DNA from: Nonlabens xiamenensis
GTDB lineage: Bacteria; Bacteroidota; Bacteroidia; Flavobacteriales; Flavobacteriaceae
Assembly: GCF_003865345.1 (NCBI RefSeq)
Contig: NZ_RMVE01000001.1
Coordinates: 124,001 to 188,000 of the forward strand
Direction of reading: 5' to 3'
DNA: 64,000 nucleotides
Made by a program: the position numbers and the translations under genes. This document shows positions 18,808 through 28,400 of this stretch, in pieces (the stretch's first letter is position 1; the number at the start of each line of letters is the position of its first letter). Below the pieces are notes generated by a model that made no database searches, was not told the DNA's origin, and saw only the letters and a program-made list of their open reading frames with translations.

Positions 18808-18824
18808 TACGGTATTTTACCGTA
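18808..18824 (-). promoter_or_regulatory. Inverted repeat in the act operon leader
   Basis: A 7-bp perfect inverted repeat, TACGGTA and TACCGTA around TTT, lies 37-53 bases upstream of the actA start and downstream of the probable -7 element. It could be an operator or an RNA hairpin; no regulator is identifiable. Confidence 0.35.
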
Positions 18825-18839
18825 TCGTAAATGCTCGTG

Positions 18840-18847
18840 CAAAAATA
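18840..18847 (-). promoter_or_regulatory. -7 promoter element of the act-cox operon
   Basis: On the minus strand this reads TATTTTTG, an exact match to the TAnnTTTG consensus, 68 bases before actA. I see no TTG at the usual -33 distance. Confidence 0.45.
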
Positions 18848-18910
18848 GGTCATAAATCGTTAATTTTGCTCGTGACCAAATGAAGAAAATAATTTATAAC
18901 AGTTCTAAAT

Positions 18911-18936
18911 AGTTACGCTTTCGCGAAAGCGTAACT
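18911..18936. repeat. Extended 26-bp perfect palindrome built on GCTTTCGCGAAAGC
   Basis: The longest copy in the window: the 14-bp core at 18917-18930 is extended by AGTTAC on the left and GTAACT on the right, giving 26 bp of perfect symmetry. It lies between the divergent act operon and SPOR gene, ending 16 bases before the SPOR-gene ATG at 18953. Confidence 0.92.
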
Positions 18937-18952
18937 TCCCAAATTGCCCGCT

Positions 18953-19327
18953 ATGACTAGAATGAATCTAAGAAATATCCTATTGGTATTAGGCCTAATT
19001 TCTATTGGCCTCCAGAGTTTTGCACAAGACACAGGCCGTGTGGATGAACAAAAAATTAACGCTTTGGTATCGACCAAAATCGCCATGGAAAAGTCTGGAG
19101 ATTTTAAAGATCGTTTTACCATCCAGCTCTATTACGGCGATCGGGAAAAGGCCATTGCGACCAAGAGCAGCTATGACGCCTTGGGATTACCATGGAGAAG
19201 CGAACTCAAATGGGAGTCTCCTTACCATAAGATTTGGGTAGGTCAATATCGCACCCGATTGGAAGCAGATCGCGCATTATTGCAGATCAAAGAAACCTAT
19301 AAGGATGCGTTTATCCTAAAGCCTTGA
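18953..19327 (+). CDS. SPOR-domain protein with signal peptide
   Basis: A small exported protein (124 residues). The signal peptide is NILLVLGLISIGLQSFAQ. The C-terminal 70 residues (FTIQLYYGDREKAIATKSSY through LQIKETYKDAFILKP) form a SPOR domain, which in known proteins binds denuded peptidoglycan at septa. Start choice: ATG at 18953, with ATG at 18962 equally acceptable; a TTG at 18944 is less likely. It is divergent from the act operon and converges on infB, from which it is separated by a strong terminator. A role in cell-wall or septal biology is inferred from the domain alone. Confidence 0.85.
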   Translation: MTRMNLRNILLVLGLISIGLQSFAQDTGRVDEQKINALVSTKIAMEKSGDFKDRFTIQLYYGDREKAIATKSSYDALGLPWRSELKWESPYHKIWVGQYRTRLEADRALLQIKETYKDAFILKP

Positions 19328-19450
19328 TAGTACTCATATCTAGTAATTCATAGGCTAAGCGAATGGCTATTGCTCCATCGACCAAATGCACTCACAAGGT
19401 CTTTTAACCTAAATAGCCCACATTGCACTAGGCGGTCACATAAGAATATA

Positions 19451-19483
19451 AAAAAGCCGTTTCAGGAATTGAAACGGCTTTTT
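19451..19483. terminator. Bidirectional intrinsic terminator between SPOR gene and infB
   Basis: A 13-bp perfect stem (AAAAAGCCGTTTC and GAAACGGCTTTTT) around the loop AGGAATT. The A and T ends provide a U-run in either direction. Confidence 0.92.
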
Positions 19484-19502
19484 AATGTAATATAATGGAG
19501 TA

Positions 19503-22268
19503 TTATTTCAAGGTTTTCTTCACTTCAACTTCTCGGAAAGCTTCAATTACATCTCCCTCTTTCAGGTCGTTGTAGTTTTTGATTTGGATACCACATTCGT
19601 AACCTTTACTCACTTCCTTGACATCATCCTTGAAGCGTTTAAGGGCGGCTAACTCACCAGTGAATACGACCACACCCTCTCGGATCAGGCGGACACCACT
19701 GTTGCGATAAATCTTTCCATCGGTCACCATACAACCTGCGATAGTTCCCACTTTGGAGATCTTGAAGGTCTGACGCACCTCTGCATTACCCGTAATTTCT
19801 TCTTTAAGTTCTGGACTAAGCATTCCTTCCATCGCATCTTTAAGATCATTAATCGCATCATAAATGATGGAATAAGTACGGATATCTACTTCTTCCTGAT
19901 CTGCTACTGAACGGGCATTACCCTGCGGTCTAACGTTAAATCCGATGATGATCGCATCAGAGGCGGTAGCGAGTAGTACATCACTTTCTGTAATAGCTCC
20001 TACTCCCTTATGGATAATATTAACCTGAATTTCTTCAGTAGATAATTTTTGGAAGGAGTCAGTCAATGCTTCTACAGATCCATCAACATCTCCTTTCAAG
20101 ATCAGGTTCAACTCTTTAAAGTCACCCAAGGCAATACGACGACCGATTTCGTCCAGCGACAAGGTCTTCTGTGTCCTTACAGACTGCTCGCGTTGCAATT
20201 GTGTACGTTTAGAAGCGATAGATTTAGCTTCACGCTCATCTTCAAATACGTGGAATTTATCACCTGCCTGAGGCGCTCCGTCCAGACCCAGTATAGATAC
20301 TGGTGTGGATGGTTTGGCTTCTTCTACATCATGACCTCTTTCATCCTGCATGGCTTTGACCTTACCATGAGTACGTCCGGCAAGGACATAATCACCGACG
20401 CGCAAGGTTCCAGCTTGTACCAAAATGGTAGATACATAACCACGACCTTTATCTAGGAAGGCTTCTACGACCGTACCTGTTGCATCTTTATCTGGATTAG
20501 CTTTGAGATCCAATAATTCTGCTTCCAGTAATACTTTTTCTAATAATTCTTTGACTCCCTGACCTGTTTTGGCAGAAATGTCATGTGATTGGATTTTACC
20601 ACCCCAGTCTTCAACCAAAAGGTTCATATTGGCCAAGGATTCCTTGATCTTATCTGGATTTGCAGCATCGCGGTCCACCTTATTGATCGCAAATACGATA
20701 GGTACACCAGCTGCCTGAGCGTGGCTGATGGCCTCTTTGGTTTGCGGCATCACGTCGTCATCTGCTGCGATTACAATAATGGCAATATCAGTCACCTGGG
20801 CTCCACGTGCACGCATGGCCGTAAAGGCTTCGTGACCAGGCGTATCCAGGAAAGCAATGGTTTGCCCACTGTCCAATTCTACTCCATAAGCACCGATGTG
20901 CTGTGTAATTCCTCCACTCTCACCAGCAATCACATTTTCTTCACGGATATAATCCAGTAAAGAGGTCTTACCGTGGTCAACGTGACCCATCACCGTAACG
21001 ATTGGTGCACGCGGCTTCAAATCTTCTTCTTTGTCTTCAACTTCGGCAATGCTTTCTTCGATATCGGCATTGACAAATTCTACTTCAAAACCGAATTCCT
21101 CGGCAACGATAGACATGGTTTCTGCGTCCAAACGCTGGTTCATGGTCACCATCATACCCAGTGACATACAAGCACCGATTACTTTGGTTACAGGCACATC
21201 CATCATGGTAGACAAGTCACTGACGGTAACAAACTCAGTTACCTGTAATTTTTTGTCTTGGGCTTGTGCTTCTTCGGCAGCCTCCACTTTTTCACGGTGG
21301 CTATCTCTTTTATCCCTACGGTAACGGGCGGCTTTGGATTTTGAGGATTTCCCCTGCAATTTTTCCAGCGTTTCCCGTACTTGTTTTTGGATTTCTTCTT
21401 CTGTAGGCTCCTCCTTAACAATGTTTTTACGCCCGCGTTTATTGGATGGTTTTCTACCTCCGGCTCCACCAGCTCCTGGCTTGGAGATACGCTTACGTTT
21501 TCCTCTATTGGAGTCAGTTTTCTTTTTAGGCTTGGCAAATTGGGAAAGATCAATCTTTTTACCGGTAACCTTAAGACCGTCTAATTTTTTGTATTCGGTC
21601 TTGATCTTTTCCGGCTCCTGATTTTCCGTTTCGGTAGAAGCTGGTTCCTCCTTCTTAGCCTCTGGAGCAGCTTTGGTTTCTTCAGCTTTCGCGGAAGCGG
21701 GCTCTTCCTCCTTCTTCTTGCTCTTGGCAGTAGACCCTTTTTTACCTGCATCCAAGTCAATTTTGCCTTTAACCTTTGTAGTTCCAGCCTTAGGACGGTT
21801 GGATACCTGCTCGGTTTCTTTAGGCGCCTCGACTTTTTTCTCGGTTTCGGGCTCTACAGTTTTCTCTACCTCTTTTTCAGCTTTTTCAACTTTTTCAGTA
21901 GGCTCTTCCGTCTTTTTGTCGGCGTCAAGATCCAGCTTGCCGACTTGTTTTGGACCATCCAGCGAAGCTTTGGCCTTGATGACTTCCTGTTGCTTTTTCT
22001 GCTTTTCTTCCAACTCCTTCTCACGTTGCAGACGCAGTTCTTCCTGCTCCTTGCGACGCTCGGCACCTACTTCCTTGGAGGCAACTTTTTTACTTTTGTC
22101 GGTCTGAAACTCATCAGCCAGTGCTTGATAGACGCTGGAATCTATTTTTGTGGTAGGACGAGCCTCTATCTCTATTCCGACGGAATTAAGATGTTCCACA
22201 GCACGGTCCAGGGAAATATTAAATTCCCTTAGAACTTTGTTGAGTCTCATGTTTTTTACTTCGGCCAT
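19503..22268 (-). CDS. infB: Translation initiation factor IF-2
   Basis: The 921-residue GTPase that brings initiator tRNA to the 30S subunit. The N-terminal IF2 domain starts [28 protein letters not shown] long charged, low-complexity region rich in Lys, Glu and Ala fills residues 60-330. The G domain follows, with G1 GHVDHGKT at 428-435, DTPGHE and NKVD, and then the standard C-terminal domains. A variant copy of the dispersed palindrome encodes PASAKAE around residue 191, in the flexible linker where an insertion would be tolerated. It is last in the rimP-nusA-infB operon. Confidence 0.98.
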   Translation of the reverse strand: MAEVKNMRLNKVLREFNISLDRAVEHLNSVGIEIEARPTTKIDSSVYQALADEFQTDKSKKVASKEVGAERRKEQEELRLQREKELEEKQKKQQEVIKAKASLDGPKQVGKLDLDADKKTEEPTEKVEKAEKEVEKTVEPETEKKVEAPKETEQVSNRPKAGTTKVKGKIDLDAGKKGSTAKSKKKEEEPASAKAEETKAAPEAKKEEPASTETENQEPEKIKTEYKKLDGLKVTGKKIDLSQFAKPKKKTDSNRGKRKRISKPGAGGAGGRKPSNKRGRKNIVKEEPTEEEIQKQVRETLEKLQGKSSKSKAARYRRDKRDSHREKVEAAEEAQAQDKKLQVTEFVTVSDLSTMMDVPVTKVIGACMSLGMMVTMNQRLDAETMSIVAEEFGFEVEFVNADIEESIAEVEDKEEDLKPRAPIVTVMGHVDHGKTSLLDYIREENVIAGESGGITQHIGAYGVELDSGQTIAFLDTPGHEAFTAMRARGAQVTDIAIIVIAADDDVMPQTKEAISHAQAAGVPIVFAINKVDRDAANPDKIKESLANMNLLVEDWGGKIQSHDISAKTGQGVKELLEKVLLEAELLDLKANPDKDATGTVVEAFLDKGRGYVSTILVQAGTLRVGDYVLAGRTHGKVKAMQDERGHDVEEAKPSTPVSILGLDGAPQAGDKFHVFEDEREAKSIASKRTQLQREQSVRTQKTLSLDEIGRRIALGDFKELNLILKGDVDGSVEALTDSFQKLSTEEIQVNIIHKGVGAITESDVLLATASDAIIIGFNVRPQGNARSVADQEEVDIRTYSIIYDAINDLKDAMEGMLSPELKEEITGNAEVRQTFKISKVGTIAGCMVTDGKIYRNSGVRLIREGVVVFTGELAALKRFKDDVKEVSKGYECGIQIKNYNDLKEGDVIEAFREVEVKKTLK
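21685..21698. repeat. Dispersed palindrome, near copy inside infB
   Basis: GCTTTCGCGGAAGC, one substitution from the exact word. In the infB frame it encodes A-S-A-K-A within the linker. Confidence 0.75.
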
Positions 22269-22295
22269 AAAATGGTTCGGGATTGACTTTAATTT

Positions 22296-23528
22296 CTAAT
22301 CTTCAAATTCTGCTCTCAAGATGCGGACAATTTCCAAAACTGTTTCATCCTCGAGATCCGTACGTTTTATTAAGTCGGCAACGTCTTGCTCTAGAACACT
22401 TTTGGCAGTGTCCAAACCTATTTTTTGGAATTCCTCGATTACCCATCCTTCCATCACGTCAGAGAATTCGGTTAATTCTACATCTTCTTCTACACCTTCT
22501 CTGATCACATCGATTTCATATCCGGTTAACTTACCAGCTAAACGGATGTTGTGTCCTCTTCTACCGATAGCTTTGGACACCTCTTCTGGGTTTAATCTGA
22601 CTTCAGCTTTCTTCTCCTCGTCATTGATCTCCATGGAGACAATTTTGGCAGGACTTAATGCTCGAGCGATGTACAATTGGGTATTGGTGGTATAATTGAT
22701 CACATCGATATTTTCATTACCCAATTCCCTAACAATACCGTGGATACGAGATCCTTTGACTCCTACACAGGCGCCCACTGGATCAATACGGTCATCATAG
22801 CTATCAACGGCTACTTTGGCCTTTTCACCTGGCTCTCTCACCACTGCTTTCACCTGAATCACACCGTCAAATACTTCTGGAATTTCCTGTTCAAACAATT
22901 TTTCCAAGAACTTGGGCGATGTACGGGACAAAATGATATTGGGCTTGTTGCCTCTCAGTTCCACACTCTCGATCACCCCTCTTACGTTTTCTCCTTTTCT
23001 GAAGAAATCAGAAGGAATCTGACGATCCTTTGGCATAATAATCTCGTTGCCTTCATCGTCTAACAGAATGATAGCGCGGTGTCTGATATGGTGCACTTCG
23101 GCACTGTATAACTCACCTTCTAATTCTTTGAACTGCTTAAAGATATTGGTGTTATCGTGCTCGTGAATTTTGGCAATCAGATTTTGTCTCAAGGCCAAAA
23201 TGGCACGTCTACCCAACTGGATCAACTTTACTTCTTCGGCTACATCTTCTCCTACCTCATAGTCTGGCTCGATCTTTTGAGCTTCGGACAATGAAATTTC
23301 AGAGTTATCATCCTCCACTTCACCATCGGCTACCACCACACGGTTACGCCAAATCTCTAAATCCCCTTTATCAGGGTTGATAATAATATCAAAGTTATCG
23401 TCCTCACCATACTTTCTTTTAAGTGCGGCTCTAAAAACGTCCTCCAAGATCGCCATCAGAGTGACGCGATCTATCATTTTATCATCTTTAAACTCAGAAA
23501 AAGACTCGATCAATGCGAGATTTTCCAT
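22296..23528 (-). CDS. nusA: Transcription termination/antitermination factor NusA
   Basis: A 410-residue NusA: N-terminal RNA polymerase-binding domain (ALIESFSEFKDDKMIDRVTL), S1 domain, and two KH domains (GACVGVKGSRIHGIVREL and KAIGRRGHNIRLAGKLTGY). It lacks the C-terminal acidic repeat domains of the E. coli protein, as in other Bacteroidetes. It modulates pausing, intrinsic termination and antitermination. It is eight bases downstream of rimP and 27 bases upstream of infB, the near-universal gene order. A terminator-like hairpin in the leader of this operon is a possible target of NusA autoregulation. Confidence 0.97.
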   Translation of the reverse strand: MENLALIESFSEFKDDKMIDRVTLMAILEDVFRAALKRKYGEDDNFDIIINPDKGDLEIWRNRVVVADGEVEDDNSEISLSEAQKIEPDYEVGEDVAEEVKLIQLGRRAILALRQNLIAKIHEHDNTNIFKQFKELEGELYSAEVHHIRHRAIILLDDEGNEIIMPKDRQIPSDFFRKGENVRGVIESVELRGNKPNIILSRTSPKFLEKLFEQEIPEVFDGVIQVKAVVREPGEKAKVAVDSYDDRIDPVGACVGVKGSRIHGIVRELGNENIDVINYTTNTQLYIARALSPAKIVSMEINDEEKKAEVRLNPEEVSKAIGRRGHNIRLAGKLTGYEIDVIREGVEEDVELTEFSDVMEGWVIEEFQKIGLDTAKSVLEQDVADLIKRTDLEDETVLEIVRILRAEFED

Positions 23529-23536
23529 ATTCCTTT

Positions 23537-24007
23537 CTAATTAAATTTTATAACCACTTTTGCTTGTTTGATATCCTCAAAGGCGACAGTCCACGATTTC
23601 TGTACGGTGACTTTACCTTTGCCTATCGGCTTGGGCTCCCTTGCCTTCCATTCTATAGTGATACCATTATCGTCCACTTGGGTGAGTTTTCCAGACTCTT
23701 TTCTTTGGTCCTGATTGGATATTACCTCCAATTCCCTACCCACATTTTTCTTGTACTGTCTCTTTTCCTGAAGCGGAGACGCTGCACCTGCACTTAATAC
23801 CTCAAGGGAAAAATCGGTTTCATCCCGATCCAATTGATGTTCAACCGCCCTGGAGACAAACATACAGTCAGCCAACTTGACGCCTTCATCACCATCGATA
23901 ACCACCTTGATATCGTTGGCAGGCCCAATGTTACAGGAAATTAAAAACAGATCTGGTCGCTCTTCAAATGCCTCCTCCAGTAATTGATCTACACGTTCTT
24001 TCAACAT
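23537..24007 (-). CDS. rimP: Ribosome maturation factor RimP
   Basis: The 156-residue RimP (DUF150/YhbC) protein assists 30S subunit assembly. The N-terminal alpha/beta domain contains DIKVVIDGDEGVKLADCMFVSRAVEHQLD and EVLSAGAASPLQEKRQYKKNVGRELEV, the latter matching the conserved SPGxxRPL-type region with GAASPL. The C-terminal SH3-like domain follows. It is the first gene of the operon; the ATG follows a hairpin and T-run by only six bases. Confidence 0.95.
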   Translation of the reverse strand: MLKERVDQLLEEAFEERPDLFLISCNIGPANDIKVVIDGDEGVKLADCMFVSRAVEHQLDRDETDFSLEVLSAGAASPLQEKRQYKKNVGRELEVISNQDQRKESGKLTQVDDNGITIEWKAREPKPIGKGKVTVQKSWTVAFEDIKQAKVVIKFN

Positions 24008-24013
24008 ACTTAT

Positions 24014-24039
24014 AAAAAGAGGGGACTTTTCGTCCCCTC
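24014..24039 (-). promoter_or_regulatory. Terminator-like hairpin in the rimP-nusA-infB leader (possible attenuator)
   Basis: On the minus strand an 8-bp perfect stem GAGGGGAC / GTCCCCTC around GAAAA is followed at once by TTTTT and, six bases later, by the rimP ATG. It lies just after the operon promoter, so it looks like an intrinsic terminator in the leader rather than the end of an upstream gene. Confidence 0.7.
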
Positions 24040-24059
24040 AAATCCTTTCTAATAGGTGG

Positions 24060-24090
24060 CAAATATACTACTTTTTTAAGCTTTTCCAAA
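24060..24090 (-). promoter_or_regulatory. Promoter of rimP-nusA-infB
   Basis: On the minus strand TTTG (24087-24090) is separated by 19 bases from TATATTTG (24060-24067), an exact TAnnTTTG. Transcription would start near 24055, about 48 bases before rimP, so the leader consists mostly of the hairpin. Confidence 0.7.
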
Positions 24091-24106
24091 CCATGGAGTT
24101 ACAGAC

Positions 24107-24135
24107 TTGACTACCAGGTAAATTTTGTATCTTTA
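24107..24135 (+). promoter_or_regulatory. Promoter of the universal stress protein gene
   Basis: TTG (24107-24109), 18-base spacer, TATCTTTA (24128-24135). It ends 21 bases before ATG 24157, which supports that start over the in-frame ATG at 24136 that touches the -7 element. Confidence 0.65.
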
Positions 24136-24156
24136 ATGAAGTCAAAATCACTTTCC

Positions 24157-24978
24157 ATGAAAAAAATTATCGTTCCTACCGACTTTAGTGTTCAAGCCGA
24201 AAACGCCCTGAGAGTAGCGGCAGACATCGCCAGGGAAAATGGCGGAGAGGTTTTCCTACTTCACCAATTGGACCTCCCTTTACACTTGGCCAACAACGCA
24301 AGTTCCAACCTTCCGGAGGCCGTATTCTTTATGAAATTGGCCAAAGAAAAATTTGATAACCTAATGAAATCTGATTTCCTAGAAGGCGTCACTATTCACG
24401 GTGATGTAGAGACAGGTGCTGCGTTTTCGGGAATCATGAATGCCGTAGAGCGCAACAAAGCTGACCTGATTGTGATGGGTTCGCACGGTGCTGATGGACT
24501 AAAAAATCTTTTTATTGGCTCCAATGCTGAAAAAGTCGTTCGGAATTCAGAGATTCCAGTATTGATCGTCAAGGACCGGAAAAAACGATTGGATGTGAAC
24601 GAATTTGTTTTTGCCACTGATCTGGACCCTGACTCGACCAGCGCCTTGCAGGAAGCAGATGCTTTTGCCAAAAAGACACAATGTAATTTGCATTTATTAT
24701 ATGTAAACACTCCTTCCCAATTCATGAGCACCAGAGCGGCAGAAAAAAAGGTACATGACTACTTGAAAAATGTACGAGTAGAACCCAAAGATTACAGCAT
24801 CTACAATGATTTTTCAGTTGAAGAAGGCGTCTTTAACTTTACCAAGGACATCAAAGGAGATATTATTGGAATGGCCACCCACGGAAGAAGAGGCCTCTCA
24901 CACTTTTTTAATGGCAGCGTGAGCGAGGATGTTGTGAATCACTCAAGCTTACCAGTAATTACTTTTAGGATCAAGTAG
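24157..24978 (+). CDS. Tandem universal stress protein (UspA family)
   Basis: A 273-residue cytoplasmic protein with two Usp domains in tandem. Domain 1 starts MKKIIVPTDFSVQAENAL and ends with GSHGADGLKNLFIGSNAEKV, the ATP-binding type G-2x-G-9x-G(S) motif. Domain 2 starts near NEFVFATDLDPDSTSAL and ends with ATHGRRGLSHFFNGSVSEDV, a similar motif. The role is stress tolerance; the precise function is unknown. I placed the start at 24157 because it matches the family start and sits 21 bases from a promoter. It is divergent from rimP and followed by the tRNA-Gln region. Confidence 0.92.
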   Translation: MKKIIVPTDFSVQAENALRVAADIARENGGEVFLLHQLDLPLHLANNASSNLPEAVFFMKLAKEKFDNLMKSDFLEGVTIHGDVETGAAFSGIMNAVERNKADLIVMGSHGADGLKNLFIGSNAEKVVRNSEIPVLIVKDRKKRLDVNEFVFATDLDPDSTSALQEADAFAKKTQCNLHLLYVNTPSQFMSTRAAEKKVHDYLKNVRVEPKDYSIYNDFSVEEGVFNFTKDIKGDIIGMATHGRRGLSHFFNGSVSEDVVNHSSLPVITFRIK

Positions 24979-25128
24979 GGGGTCAGCATTTTGACCATCC
25001 ACAAGGACGATCGGCTATCAAAACTTGAATTTTGGCTACTCGAGTTTTATCGCCAAATGGTTGAAGACTTACCTTCATTAAAGCACCGATCAAATAAAAT
25101 TCTCCATCAACCTTTGGATGCATGAAAC

Positions 25129-25163
25129 AAAAAAAAATCCCGACCTCATCAGAGATCGGGATT
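25129..25163 (-). terminator. Intrinsic terminator of tRNA-Gln
   Basis: On the minus strand AATCCCGA and TCGGGATT form an 8-bp stem continued after one mismatch by CTC/GAG around a 4-base loop, followed by a run of nine T. It begins six bases after the tRNA 3' end. Confidence 0.88.
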
Positions 25164-25168
25164 AGAAG

Positions 25169-25239
25169 TTGTCCCACTAGGACTCGAACCTAGAATGACG
25201 GTACCAAAAACCGGAGTGTTACCATTACACCATGGGACA
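25169..25239 (-). tRNA. tRNA-Gln (anticodon TTG)
   Basis: A 71-base cloverleaf on the minus strand. The acceptor stem is TGTCCCA paired with TGGGACA and the discriminator is A. The D-arm is GTGTAATGGTAACAC, the anticodon loop is TTTTGGT with anticodon TTG, and the T-arm is CTAGGTTCGAGTCCTAG. The CCA end is not encoded. The gaps on either side (24979-25128 and 25240-25421) hold no gene I can support. Confidence 0.95.
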
Positions 25240-25447
25240 AAATCGGATGCAAATTTAAGACAATTCTCAAGTTGGACAAAAAAAATCTGAAAAAAATTGC
25301 AATCTGCTTCAAAGCTTCACAAACGCCGTTCTACAAATAGGTTTGAGGCTTTTTTCTTCCATCTTACATATACTTGAAACTAGTCTTTATCGTTTCTTAG
25401 AGGAATAAGGTGATAAAATCTTATTTTCGCCTGAGTTATCTACAACT

Positions 25448-28400
25448 ATGACCATAAATTACGCAAAATTGAACAAGATCATGGGCTGGGTGGTATTTGC
25501 CATCGCCCTGACCATTTTTTGGAGTACCGTTGAACCTACAACCAGCTTTTGGGATGCTGGAGAATATATCGCCACCTCTTCAAAACTTGAGGTAGGACAC
25601 CCACCAGGAGCCCCACTTTATCAGATGATGGGTGCCGCATTTTCCATATTTGCCTTGGAAGCCTCTGATATTGCCTACACGGTTAATTTACTGGCGGTAT
25701 TTTCTAGTGCCTTTGCCATCCTATTTATGTTTTGGTCCATGACTTTGTTGCTCAAAAGACATATACTGAAAGACAAAGTGAATGATGTGATGATCTTAGG
25801 TGCCTCAGCGATTGGTGCGTTGGCATTTGCCGTATCGGATAGCTTCTGGTTCAACGCTGTAGAAGCCGAAGTATATGCACCAGCCACCTTATTAATGAGT
25901 GGCATGTTCTATCTGGGCCTGTTATGGGAACGCGACATGATGAAACCCAGAGGAAACCGTTGGTTGGTATTGATCTCTTTTATTCTGGGACTCTCTTTTG
26001 GGATACACTTTCTTGCCTTGCTTACGGTTCCAGCCATTGGATTACTTTGGTATTTCAGGCATTATAAAAAAATTACTGTCTTTAACTTTATCCTGGCAAA
26101 CTTGGCTGTAGTCGCTGTGTTGTTATTTGTTTTCCTCTTCTTGGGACCTTACACACTTGCCATTTTTGGATATCTGGAAATCTTTTTTGTCAATGATATT
26201 GGTTTGCCTTTTAATTCGGGTACTATCATTGCTTTATTATTGATCGTGGGATTATTTGTTTTCTTGATCTCGCTTTCGCGAAAGCGAAACATGCCGTTAC
26301 TCAATACTATCACTTTATGTATCGCATTTATACTCATCGGTTTCTCCTCCTGGACCATGTTACCGATACGTGCTAACGCCGGAACACCCATCAATGAAAA
26401 CAACCCAAATGACGCCCGGGCATTGCTGGCATATTATAACAGAGAGCAATATCCATCTGCTGGCTTGTTTTATGCAGAATCCTTTACAGATATGTACGCC
26501 GGTCTTAATCCGGACGATCCCACCACAGTAGACAACGAGTCCTATAAGGATGAAAAACCAAAATACGAAAGGGATGAAAAGTTAGGTAAATATGTGATCG
26601 TCAACCAATACAAGGATGCGATACCTGATACGCACCACGATCACAAAGGTTTTTTCCCCCGGATGACCGATGCCTCTAGGGCCACCAAATACATCGAATT
26701 TATGGGTGGACTCAATTACCGTATCAAACCTGAATTTGCCAATAATCAGGAATTGCTGTCTATTCTAGATGAATATGAGCGCAAACTGCAACGTGGCGCC
26801 ATCGATGCCTCAGAATATGTGGATGTTCTGATGTCGTTGCGTGAAGCTGTAGTGATTGAGAAACCTACTTTCGGCCAAAATCTCAGTTTCATGGGGCAGT
26901 ACCAGATCAGTTATATGTACATGAGGTACTTTATGTGGAACTTTGTGGGTCGCCAGAATGATGTCCAGGGAGAATGGGACAACTATAATGGCAATTGGCT
27001 AAGTGGCATCAAGTTTATTGACGAGATTTTTATAGGCACGCAGGATGAGCTCAGCGAAGATATGCTAGAAAATAAAGGAAGAAATACCTATTTCTTTATA
27101 CCGCTGCTGTTAGGGATTTTGGGAGCCATCTTCCATGCCAAAAAAGACATCAAGTCTTTTTACGTGACATTGGTGCTCTTTCTGTTTACAGGTTTGGCGA
27201 TTATCGTATACCTCAACCAGGCGATGTTCCAAGTGAGGGAAAGGGATTATGCCTATGTAGGTTCGTTTCTCGTGTTCGGGATGTGGATCGGTATGGGTGT
27301 ATATGCCTTGTATGAAGCCTTGAGGGAAGTGCTCAAGTCACGTATGGCACAAATCATATCATTGTCTTTGTGTTTTGCCGGAGCTCCTTTGCTCATGGGT
27401 TATCAGAATTGGGACGACCACGATCGATCTGGAAAGTACACAGCACTGGCTAGTGCCAAAAAATACCTGGACAGTTGCCTTCCCAATGCTTTGATTTTTA
27501 CCATTGGTGACAATGACACTTTTCCGCTTTGGTACGCCCAGGAGGTAGAAGGTTATCGGACTGACGTGCGGGTTGTCTGTACTTCGCTGCTGAGCACAGA
27601 TTGGTATATGGACGATATGAAGAAAAAAGCCTGGGACAGTGAGCCTGTGCCCGCTACCCTCACTCATGACCAATATAAATATGGAACCAGAGATATTTTG
27701 TATTATGCCGATAAGGAGCGTATTCAACAACGCATGAGGGAAGCTAATAATAATGCCAAATTGATTTTCCCGGACACCATGGATCTTAAAGATTGGATGG
27801 AGTGGGTGGCCAGTGACAACAAGATCACCCAGGAACTCATGAACAATGAGCATTACGAGCACACCTATCCTACCAAATACATCAGAATCCCAGTCAATAA
27901 AGAAAACGTGTTGAAAAATGGAGTGGTTCCCCAAAAAGATGCCGACAAAATTGTGGATGAGATTATCATCAATGTGGGTGGTGGTGGCATCTACAAAAAC
28001 AGAATGTTCATGTTGGACATCATTAATGCCAACAACTGGGAGCGCCCTATTTATTTCTCTGGAGGAGCATTTGGAGATGAGGATTATATCTGGATGAAGG
28101 ATTATTTACAATTAGACGGTTGCGCCTACCGTCTTATCCCGATCAAAACTGAACCTGCAGATCCCAGGGACCCTTTTGATATGGGACGTGTCGATCCAGA
28201 CTATGCCTATGATGTTTTGATGAATTGGGACTGGGGCAATAGCGGTTCACCAGACATTTATCACGATGTGGAAACCAGACGAAATAGTGTAGGTTATCGC
28301 AGTAATCTGACAAGAGCTGCAGATGCCTTGATCGAGGATGGCCAACTGAAAAAGGCAGAGGAAATTTTAGACCTGGGGATGAAAAATATGCCCCTCGAAT

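Noticed and set aside
24983-25177. 64-codon minus-strand frame downstream of the usp gene
   Set aside because: It overlaps the tRNA-Gln terminator and the tRNA 3' end, with no family similarity.
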